DNA of 49,896 nucleotides, from contig CANOIM010000015.1 of the NCBI GenBank assembly GCA_947566075.1, positions 1-49,896 of the forward strand, read 5' to 3'. This DNA is from an uncultured Eggerthellaceae bacterium. GTDB lineage: Bacteria; Actinomycetota; Coriobacteriia; Coriobacteriales; Eggerthellaceae. The notes under the pieces were generated by a model. That model made no database searches. It was not told where the DNA came from and was given only the letters and a program-made list of their open reading frames with translations. A program made the translations under genes and the position numbers. Below are positions 33,223 through 40,571 of the stretch, piece by piece; position 1 is the first letter of the stretch; every line of letters begins with the position of its first letter.

Positions 33223-33264
33223 GCGCCTGCCAAGGACACCGTTTCCTTGGCAGGCGCTCTTTTT
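33223..33264 (+). terminator. Intrinsic terminator
   Basis: GCGCCTGCCAAGGA pairs over 14 bases with TCCTTGGCAGGCGC around a 7-base loop and is followed by TCTTTTT, 26 bases after the methyltransferase stop. Confidence 0.93.
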
Positions 33265-33584
33265 GAAGATGTCCCGTGCAAGGGGTCATACTCTCATCCT
33301 CTAATACCAATCGACGAACCCGTGAGCGGGCATTTGATACCACCTATCGCTTATCCAAGATGCAGGGGGTGGATATAAAGAGGCTGCCGCTTTTCATACT
33401 TGCAGTTCTTCGGATAGTTTGAATCCAACGGAAGCGAACCTTCAAGTATGAGGACGAGCGGTATGGAAACGGATCCTGAAGCGAAGCGACTCATCCCAGA
33501 GGGAAAGGGGGAATTGCTTAACGGGGGATGTAGGGCGCTTTCGCCCAAGGCTCCTCTTGTCAATCCTTTCCAAAGGAGGAGAGA
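33265..33584. promoter_or_regulatory. Regulatory gap before the frameshifted MFS gene
   Basis: This 320-base stretch has no gene. TCATACTTG at 33394-33402 is inverted as CAAGTATGA at 33443-33451. Partial ATACCA half-sites lie near 33306 and 33335. The TCATAC half resembles the sites at 14072 and 38387. Confidence 0.45.
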
Positions 33585-34849
33585 ATGGCTTCTACTAAAG
33601 CCTCGCCAGTCAGCACGAAAGCCGCCTTCGGCGTCATGTGCATTACCTTGGTCTGCTTCACGGCTGGTGCCACCACCCCAGCCATGGGCATGCTCTTCGA
33701 GCAGTTCGCAGACCAACCCCAGTGGCTTTGTCCCTCATCAACACGCTACCTTCTCTAGGCACCATCATTGGTATTCTCGTGTTCGGATCCGTTGCCAACG
33801 GCAAGGTCAAGTTCAAGACGATCGCGAACATCGGCATGCTCTCCAGTGGGATATTCGGCATCTTGCCCACCTTCTGGAATGACTCCATCTGGGTCATCCT
33901 GCTCTGCCGTCTGATCTGCGGCTTCGGTACGGGCTTCATCATGTCTTTGGGCGCCACTTGGTTCATGCGCATGATCCGTGATAAGGATGAGCGCGGCAAG
34001 TATCTGAGCTGGAATCAGATGTTCGGCTCTGGCGGCGGTATCATCTTCACCATGCTGGGTGGTTGGCTGGCCACCATTCAGTGGAACTATTGCTTCCTGT
34101 CCCTGGCATTCATCTTCGTGGCCTGGATCATCATGCTCATCTGCTTCCAAGAGCCCAAGACAGTAGAGCAGATCGTGCAGGAAGAGGGCGCGAAGAGCGC
34201 TGAGGAGTTCCAGCAGGCCAAGCGCGTGAAGCTAGGTGCTGGCGTTTGGGTGGTCATGCTGCTCTTCATGGGCTACCAGATGTTGCTTTCCCAGGGCCTC
34301 ATCCTGTCTTCTGTGTTCATGGATATCAATGGCGCTGGTACAGCTGGTGATGCTGCTAATTGCCTTTCTATCTTCACGGTGTTCACGGCTGTGTTCTGCG
34401 CTTTCGGTGGCGCTATCCTCAAGGCGCTCGGCAAGTTCACTGATCCCATCTTCTATTGTATTCTGGGTGCGGGCATGATCTGCTTGCTCGTGGCCGGTTC
34501 CAATACGATGCTCTACTACGTGGCCATGGCTCTTCTGGGTATTGGTGCGTGCGTCTGCGCTTTCGTGAACTTCGAGGTCAGCCTCATCACCTCTCCTGCC
34601 GGTATGGCTTGGGCGGCATCTCTCATGATGATCGGTACGAACCTGGGCAACTTCCTGTCCTCGTTCCTGCTGGGTGCCTTGCAGGGCATCGGTGGTGACA
34701 ACGTGTACTTCCCCGTCATCTTCGCAGCAGTAGGCTATTTCGTCCTTGGCGCTATCTTCCTGATCTTCAACCTTACCAGCAAGGGTTGGAGGAACTACAA
34801 GGCTGAGAAGCTCGACGGCTATGTGGAAGAGGCTGCTCCTCTGGAGTAA
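33585..34849 (+). pseudogene. MFS transporter, single-base frameshift
   Basis: ATG 33585 has an excellent AAAGGAGGAG site and encodes a normal MFS start (MASTKASPVSTKAAFG, first helix, FEQFADQP). The frame then breaks in a four-C tract at 33717-33720 and stops at 33759; the rest of the transporter continues intact in the -1 frame from PVALSLINTLPS to 34849. One extra C would restore a 421-residue protein, the length of its paralogue at 15499, which reads PVTISLIQSLPS there. The downstream part shows no other damage. It may be a recent mutation, a phase-variable tract, slippage, or a sequencing error. Confidence 0.82.
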
Positions 34850-34971
34850 CAGCGTCTTGCAACGTTCAAGCCCTCCCTCTATACGAAGCCAGGTGCTGTC
34901 TAAGCCCTGGCTTCGTCGTTTTCCAAGACCGGATTTGTGCCTGATTGGCTCATCTGACAGAAAGGAAGGCC

Positions 34972-36954
34972 ATGACCAAGAACTACAAGCATCTGCTCTC
35001 TCCCATTCGCGTGGGGAACAGGCTCTTCAAGAATCATCTCGTGATGACGCCCACCACGCCTTCGAACATCCAGGGGGAGGAGCGCTATCCTACCGAAGCG
35101 CTCATGCAGCATTACATCCAACGGGCGAAGGGGGGCGCTGCGCTCATCACCTGCTCCGGCATCCCAGATTTCTCTGATCCAAGCCTTTTGCCCGATGCCT
35201 TCAAGGATGACTTTCAGTTCGACATAGAGGCCAGCAACCAGCATTACATGGCTCAGATGGTGGAAGGGGTGCACGCCTTCGGTTCCTTCATGACCATTGC
35301 CATGCGCCTCTATTTCGATACGAAGTATGACATCTGCCCTGAAGCTCCTCAGTTCGCGGCCCCCGGCATCAATGTGGAGGAGATGCCGCCGAAGGAGACC
35401 ATCCCTGAATGGGCCATCAAGGAATCCATTGAGGATTTCGTGCGTCGTTGCAAGATCTTGCAGTCCATCGGCTTCGATGGTGTGTATCTGCATATGTCCT
35501 ACCAGCAATCGCTGTTGGGCCGGGCGCTCTCTCCGCTTTCGAACAAGCGCACGGACAAGTATGGCGGCAGCTTCGAGAACCGCATCCGCATGCTGATAGA
35601 GACCTGTGAAACAGTGAAGCGTGAATGCGGCCAAGACTTCCTGATCGAAGGCCATATCACGGGCGAAGAACGGGACCGCGTCACCGATGAGCTCATTCCT
35701 GGCGGCTGGACGCTGGATGATTCAGTGCGGTTGGCCGAAGCGGTGAGCGGGCTGGTGGATATCCTGCATCTGCGCGGATGGGACATCGACGGTCAGCACC
35801 CCATTGGCCTCACGCCCAACTATCCACCTTTCCTCTATATGGCTGAATATGTGAAGCAACACGCGAAGACCGACGCGAAGATCCTCACGGTGAGCGGCTT
35901 CCAAGACCCAGAGCTCATGGATGAGGCCATCGCCAAGGGCATGGTGGACTTCATCGGCATGGCCCGCGGCTTCATTGCCGACCCTGACTTCGGCATCAAG
36001 CTCTATGAGGACCGGGCTGAGGACATCAAGCCTTGCATTCGCTGCAACAAATGCCTCAAGATCTCATGGACAGCTCCTCCTGTCACACGCTGCTCTGTGA
36101 ATCCGCTCTGGGGCATGGAGCATAGGGCTGCTCGGTTCATCGACGCACCCCAAGAGGTTCGCAAGGTGGCGGTTGTGGGCGGTGGCCCTGCTGGCATGGA
36201 AGCGGCGCGCATCCTGCGCGGCCGTGGTCATGAGGTTGACCTTTTCGAGAAGGGCGATTCCTTGGGCGGTCAGCTGCGCGTAGGTGATTTCTCGCAGACG
36301 AAGTGGCCGCTCAAGCGATTGAAGGACTATCTGATAGGGCAGATGGGCCGCACGGGTGTGCAGGTGCATCTGAATAGCACGCTCATACCGGCCGAGGTAG
36401 ACGCGAAGGGCTACGACGACGTGATCTTGGCATTAGGATCGAAGCCCCGGCGCTTGTCCATTCCCGGGGCCGATAAAGCTCATGTGAGATCAGTCATGGA
36501 GGTCTTCGGTCACGAAGAGAAGCTTCCTCAGCAAATCGTCGTGCTGGGTGGAGGAGAGAACGCCGTTGAGTGCGCCATGCATCTGGCTGGAGAGCACGGC
36601 AAAGATGTGACCGTGCTCTACCGCGGTGACGTCTTAGCCAGAGATGCGGCACCATTCCATTATCGCTCGCAGATGGAAGATGTCTGGTCGAATATGGACG
36701 GCCTGAAGATCCGTACGGGCGTTGCTGTGACCAGGATAGAAGATGATGCCGTCATCTATCACGATGCAGAAGGAGTTGAGCATTCCGAACCCTGCGCATG
36801 TGTGGTCATGGCCTGCGGGAGCGAACCGCGCCTGGATGAGGCGGAATCCTATGCTGGTTGCGATGCACGGATGTTCGTGATAGGGGATAGCCTGCGTACA
36901 GGCAGTGTCATGGAGCTCATGCGCGATGCCTATTTCGCTGCTTCTCAGATCTAA
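34972..36954 (+). CDS. Old-Yellow-family NADH:flavin oxidoreductase with FMN, 4Fe-4S and FAD
   Basis: A 660-residue enzyme of the 2,4-dienoyl-CoA reductase / enoate reductase group. Residues 1-~340 form the FMN barrel. CIRCNKC with a later Cys (~355-375) binds a [4Fe-4S] cluster. VVGGGPAGMEAARIL (~398) binds FAD and VVLGGGENAVECAM (~521) NAD(P)H. Such enzymes reduce activated C=C bonds or cleave ethers, and gut Eggerthellaceae use relatives on bile acids and polyphenols (for example a benzyl ether reductase on lignans). AAAGGAAGG precedes ATG 34972. Neighbours suggest an aromatic or cinnamate-like substrate. Confidence 0.9.
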   Translation: MTKNYKHLLSPIRVGNRLFKNHLVMTPTTPSNIQGEERYPTEALMQHYIQRAKGGAALITCSGIPDFSDPSLLPDAFKDDFQFDIEASNQHYMAQMVEGVHAFGSFMTIAMRLYFDTKYDICPEAPQFAAPGINVEEMPPKETIPEWAIKESIEDFVRRCKILQSIGFDGVYLHMSYQQSLLGRALSPLSNKRTDKYGGSFENRIRMLIETCETVKRECGQDFLIEGHITGEERDRVTDELIPGGWTLDDSVRLAEAVSGLVDILHLRGWDIDGQHPIGLTPNYPPFLYMAEYVKQHAKTDAKILTVSGFQDPELMDEAIAKGMVDFIGMARGFIADPDFGIKLYEDRAEDIKPCIRCNKCLKISWTAPPVTRCSVNPLWGMEHRAARFIDAPQEVRKVAVVGGGPAGMEAARILRGRGHEVDLFEKGDSLGGQLRVGDFSQTKWPLKRLKDYLIGQMGRTGVQVHLNSTLIPAEVDAKGYDDVILALGSKPRRLSIPGADKAHVRSVMEVFGHEEKLPQQIVVLGGGENAVECAMHLAGEHGKDVTVLYRGDVLARDAAPFHYRSQMEDVWSNMDGLKIRTGVAVTRIEDDAVIYHDAEGVEHSEPCACVVMACGSEPRLDEAESYAGCDARMFVIGDSLRTGSVMELMRDAYFAASQI

Positions 36955-36971
36955 GGGACAGCGAACCCCAC

Positions 36972-37001
36972 TGGCCCTGTCGTGTTCGCACGACAGGGCC
37001 A
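36972..37001. terminator. Bidirectional hairpin between convergent genes
   Basis: TGGCCCTGTCGTG pairs with CACGACAGGGCCA (13 bp) around TTCG, between the flavoenzyme and the convergent MFS gene. A weak T run follows (ATCCGTTT). Confidence 0.75.
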
Positions 37002-37014
37002 AATCCGTTTCGAG

Positions 37015-37039
37015 CAAACTTGAGCTTGCGCTACGAGGC
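37015..37039. repeat. Partial copy of the REP-like element
   Basis: CTTGAGCTTGCGCTACGAGG matches the right arm of the 19720-19773 palindrome with scattered changes and runs into the end of the minus-strand MFS gene. The left arm is missing. Confidence 0.4.
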
Positions 37040-38236
37040 CTTTTCGTTCTGATCCTGCTTGGCTCGTACGGTGTTCACGATGGCTGCAGCGCAGAAGATG
37101 GCAGAGCAGATGATGGCGCCCCAGCCCACGATCTGGAACATGGCGGTGAAGACGCCACCGGTGATGCTGGAGAGGAAGTTCACGAAGAACCCGCACAGGA
37201 AGTTCCCCACCATCATGCCCATGGACACATAGGACATGCCGATGGTGACCGTGCCATGGGTGGTGTTCCGAGCAACGCATTCATTCAAATAGGGATAGAG
37301 GATGCCGCAGCAAAGCCCTATGAACATGATGCTGATGAATACGCCTACGGCATCGGTAGAGGCAGCTAGGCCGAAGTAGCAGACGGACAGCGAGGCCAAG
37401 CAGAACGCAGGCACGAATCGCCCCAACCGTCCCACGATACGGGCGAACACGAGTCCCACCAAGAAGCCTACCATGGTCTGGATAGACCCGGCGGTGCCGG
37501 CGATGGTGGAATCGCCTATGCCGGAATCCATGATGAATCCAGCCAGTGTCATATTGAAGATCATCCCGCAGCAGGAGAAGACGCAGTTCGCTAGAGCGAA
37601 GAGGAACACCTTATAGGAGAGATGCTTCTTCGCTGCATTGCGCTCAGCATCTTGGATGGCTTTTTCGGGGCCCATCTTCGGTATGTACTTGATCTGCATG
37701 AATATGGCTATGGTGAGGATGGCATAGATCCAAAGGCATACTCGCCACCCGAACATCGCGCCTACCCAGCCAGCGCCGAAATTGAGGAAGAAGGCGATGA
37801 TGCAGGCCCCTCCGTTCAGGAGACCCATCACTTGGGTGCGTTCGCGGCCTTGGAAGAGCTGAGCGGTAATGGCGGGAACCATGGGGTAGACCAAGCCTGC
37901 CCCAATGCCTTCCACGATGCGCGTACCCACGAGGAATTCAGCAGTGGGGGAGAAAGACCCGACGAAGCCACCGAGGATGAAGATCACGGTGCCTATGAGC
38001 ATGAGCGTGCGCTTGTCTATGAAGCGAGCAAGGTGTCCAGCAACCAGGGTCATGATCAGCATGGTGCCCGAAGTGACCGAAAAGGAGAAGTTGATCGTGG
38101 CCGGATCATTGAATGTGGCTGTGATCAAGGCCAGGATGGGCATATAGAGCGCTGCTTGCACCTGCCCATCGATGCTGCTCAAGATGAGCGCTGCTTTCAC
38201 GAGGTTCTTGTTCGGTGTTGCAATGGTTCTTTCCAT
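37031..38236 (-). CDS. MFS transporter
   Basis: A 401-residue protein with about twelve membrane helices and the FIDKRTLMLIGTVIF loop shared with the MFS at 14203. QGRERTQVMGLLNG near residue 130 and GAGLVYPMVPA near 112 are also typical of this subgroup. It is convergent with the flavoenzyme gene and divergent from a membrane LuxR gene. The gap to that gene holds a palindrome related to the one at 14072, so these two transporters may share control. Confidence 0.88.
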   Translation of the reverse strand: MERTIATPNKNLVKAALILSSIDGQVQAALYMPILALITATFNDPATINFSFSVTSGTMLIMTLVAGHLARFIDKRTLMLIGTVIFILGGFVGSFSPTAEFLVGTRIVEGIGAGLVYPMVPAITAQLFQGRERTQVMGLLNGGACIIAFFLNFGAGWVGAMFGWRVCLWIYAILTIAIFMQIKYIPKMGPEKAIQDAERNAAKKHLSYKVFLFALANCVFSCCGMIFNMTLAGFIMDSGIGDSTIAGTAGSIQTMVGFLVGLVFARIVGRLGRFVPAFCLASLSVCYFGLAASTDAVGVFISIMFIGLCCGILYPYLNECVARNTTHGTVTIGMSYVSMGMMVGNFLCGFFVNFLSSITGGVFTAMFQIVGWGAIICSAIFCAAAIVNTVRAKQDQNEKAS

Positions 38237-38557
38237 GAGGAAAACCGCCTCTCATGAGGGTGAGGGAGAGCTATTCCATTGGCAAGAAGATCGACCGGTC
38301 GAACCTCTGGATAAAGACACTACCCCATGGAAGCTGGGAAGGGAAAACGATAGTTCGTCGTAACCTTCTCAGGGGGAGGGATGGACTCATACCGGTGGTA
38401 TTAGACAGCGCCACGCTCCGCTTTTCTTGCTTTTGGGTAAACTCTTTAATACTAGAAGGGGACACAGGCCGAGGCTATTGATTCTTATAATCAAGAGGTA
38501 CTAAGAACCTCCTTGGTATGCTTGGGCTTGAACTGCCATTAGCAGGAGAGGGGCTTC
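38237..38557. promoter_or_regulatory. Divergent control region with ATACCGGTGGTAT palindrome
   Basis: In this 321-base gap between an MFS gene and a LuxR-type gene, ATACCGGTGGTAT at 38389-38401 differs by one central base from the core of the 14072-14098 site. It is 152 bases from the transporter start and 156 from the regulator start, almost exactly central. Confidence 0.55.
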
Positions 38558-40072
38558 ATGGAAACGAAGGACTTCCAGATGCCTAGAATGGAAGCTGAGT
38601 TCACGAGTGAGACGCTGAATATCCGCAGCGTTGGCGTTGCTCTGGCCATCTCATACTTCGCCATCCTTCTTTGGTCACCCATTGTCATACCGGATTCCCT
38701 CTTCTCTGCAGGGGCCGATTTCGAGATGCACATGCTACGGTTGGTCTTCCTGGGCGCGCTTTGCGTTGTGTATCTGACCGTGCAGTTCTTGCCCTTTGTT
38801 GTATATAAGACGCGTTTGAAGGCGGTGGCGATAGTAGTGGCCACTGTCATCTCACCCTTCGCCCTTTTGGGTGAGATCGTTCCGGCCTTTGCTGCATTCT
38901 ATGCTCAGAACCTTTGGGCCTTGTATGTGGCCTGGGGGGCCATGGGCTTCTCTGTGGCCATTATGATGCTCATCTGGGGCTACGATATGTCAGCGCGGTC
39001 CACCCATATGCAGGGCATTGCCAATATTGCCGCTTCGGCCATCTTTTCCGGTGTCATGTTCGCGCTCATGTTCGCCCTTCAGAAGACTGCTGTCATCGCT
39101 ATCACCATCGCCATGCCAGTGATGATGCTCATCATCTGGAGCTGCATTCAGATCCAGGAGGCAAGCGGATCCGAGCCCGTCGAAGGCATTTCAGCGCCGC
39201 CTGAGTCCAACACGGCGCTGACCACTTTGCGCACCGTAGCTGGCCGGAAGACGACACTCTTCGTGTTCTGCTACGGATTCGTGATGGGCGTTGCCGGGTC
39301 AGTGGGCACTCAGTTCGCTATAACCCAATGGTCTGTCCTGTTCATAGGTGGTGCAACGTTCTTAGCGGGGGTCATGATGCTCTCGCTGCTGCGCCTGAAG
39401 AAGATCGCAGTGGATAGCCGCTTCATCATCTCGTTCTTGCCCGTGTCCGTTCTCTGCATGTTCCTCTTCTCCATCATGCAAGGCGCGCTGCAGGCAGTTC
39501 CTCTGTTCATCGTCTTCTTCCTGGTCAATATCTTCAATGTGCTCAATACGGCCTTTGTGGGGGATGGTCAGTATTCTGATTCGGACGGGATGACCTATGA
39601 TCTATTCAATTGCGAATCCCGTACCATGGATATGACGGGTACGGCTGTGGGCTGGGCTACGGCTGCGGTCATCCATTTCCTCGTGGATGGTCAGCTAGTG
39701 GTGTACTGCTATTTCTTCATCGTCGTACTGTTGGTTTGTGCTGCCATAAACTTCTATATGCCCGAACAGAGCCGAGCAATCCATGACGAGAACCATAAGA
39801 AGTCCATGGATTCCATCATGAGCGAATGGGAGGGAGTATGCTCATTGCTCTCTGGTGAATATGAGCTCTCTCCGCGCGAACGGGAGATATTCTTGCTGCT
39901 CTCTCGCGGGCGTGATAGGCAGTACATCCATGATCTGCTTTGCATAGCGCCTTCCACTGTGCGGACCCATACCTACAACATCTATCGCAAGATGGATATC
40001 CACAATCAGCAACAGCTGATCGATGTTGTAGAGGATCGCTTCCTCAAAGAGCATTCTCAGCAAAGCGAATAG
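38558..40072 (+). CDS. Membrane LuxR-type transcriptional regulator
   Basis: A 504-residue protein with about twelve membrane helices followed by a LuxR helix-turn-helix (~436-504; LSPREREIFLLLSRGRDRQY, then PSTVRTHTYNIYRKMDIHN). Its membrane half differs from the two at 22643 and 24473, so it probably senses another compound. It lies upstream of the long 40-50 kb series on the same strand and is the best candidate to control it, and perhaps the divergent MFS. GGAGAGGGG precedes the ATG. Confidence 0.88.
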   Translation: METKDFQMPRMEAEFTSETLNIRSVGVALAISYFAILLWSPIVIPDSLFSAGADFEMHMLRLVFLGALCVVYLTVQFLPFVVYKTRLKAVAIVVATVISPFALLGEIVPAFAAFYAQNLWALYVAWGAMGFSVAIMMLIWGYDMSARSTHMQGIANIAASAIFSGVMFALMFALQKTAVIAITIAMPVMMLIIWSCIQIQEASGSEPVEGISAPPESNTALTTLRTVAGRKTTLFVFCYGFVMGVAGSVGTQFAITQWSVLFIGGATFLAGVMMLSLLRLKKIAVDSRFIISFLPVSVLCMFLFSIMQGALQAVPLFIVFFLVNIFNVLNTAFVGDGQYSDSDGMTYDLFNCESRTMDMTGTAVGWATAAVIHFLVDGQLVVYCYFFIVVLLVCAAINFYMPEQSRAIHDENHKKSMDSIMSEWEGVCSLLSGEYELSPREREIFLLLSRGRDRQYIHDLLCIAPSTVRTHTYNIYRKMDIHNQQQLIDVVEDRFLKEHSQQSE

Positions 40073-40090
40073 GCCTACGGGCTTGAATGC

Positions 40091-40110
40091 CTAGCCAGTT
40101 CAAGGGCTAG
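40091..40110 (+). terminator. Possible weak terminator after the LuxR-type gene
   Basis: CTAGCC pairs with GGCTAG around an 8-base loop, followed by AACAAAAC. The stem is short; it may only mark the regulator/operon boundary. A TTCATACT half-site (40138-40145) lies just downstream. Confidence 0.3.
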
Positions 40111-40229
40111 AACAAAACAGTCAGCCTGTAAGGGCAATTCATACTATCTGACGATAAAACTTTCTTGCTCTCCTCCCCACAATACTTCGATGTCTGAATG
40201 GGTTCAGGCAGGGAATGAAGGGAGGAGAG

Positions 40230-40535
40230 ATGCCGAAAGTGACCGGCTATATGGCCGATGAGCTCACGAGCGAATACATCACCCATGGAGGAACCGTGCG
40301 CGTTTCGGGCGACGCTGATCTCACGGTGCCGCTGCTGAGCAATGGCGCGTTCCAGATCGATGAGCTTGGGCCAGGGTCCTATGTCGTATCCATCGTGGAT
40401 GTTGAAGGATACAACCCCATCAACAAGCTACTCGACATCGAAGAGAACGAAGGTGATGTTGACCTCGGATGGTTCGCGGGCAAAGCGTTACCGCAATCCA
40501 TGTGGGGCGTCCATAACGATTACGAGGAAGCGTAG
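40230..40535 (+). CDS. Free-standing CnaB / carboxypeptidase-regulatory-like domain protein
   Basis: A 101-residue protein made almost wholly of one beta-sandwich domain. GGTVRVSGDADLTVPLLSNG and LGPGSYVVSI match the pattern in the C-terminal domain of the small subunit at 45831 (GAKITLSGDADA, LDPGSYTLTI). In pyrogallol-phloroglucinol transhydroxylase this domain is fused to the Fe-S small subunit. Here it stands alone, with no cysteines, directly before a large-subunit gene that has no ferredoxin of its own next to it. GGGAGGAG precedes ATG 40230. It may be a structural partner of the 40572 enzyme. Confidence 0.78.
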   Translation: MPKVTGYMADELTSEYITHGGTVRVSGDADLTVPLLSNGAFQIDELGPGSYVVSIVDVEGYNPINKLLDIEENEGDVDLGWFAGKALPQSMWGVHNDYEEA

Positions 40536-40571
40536 CGACCAGCTTCGCAGAATGAAGAGAGGGGTGTGAAC

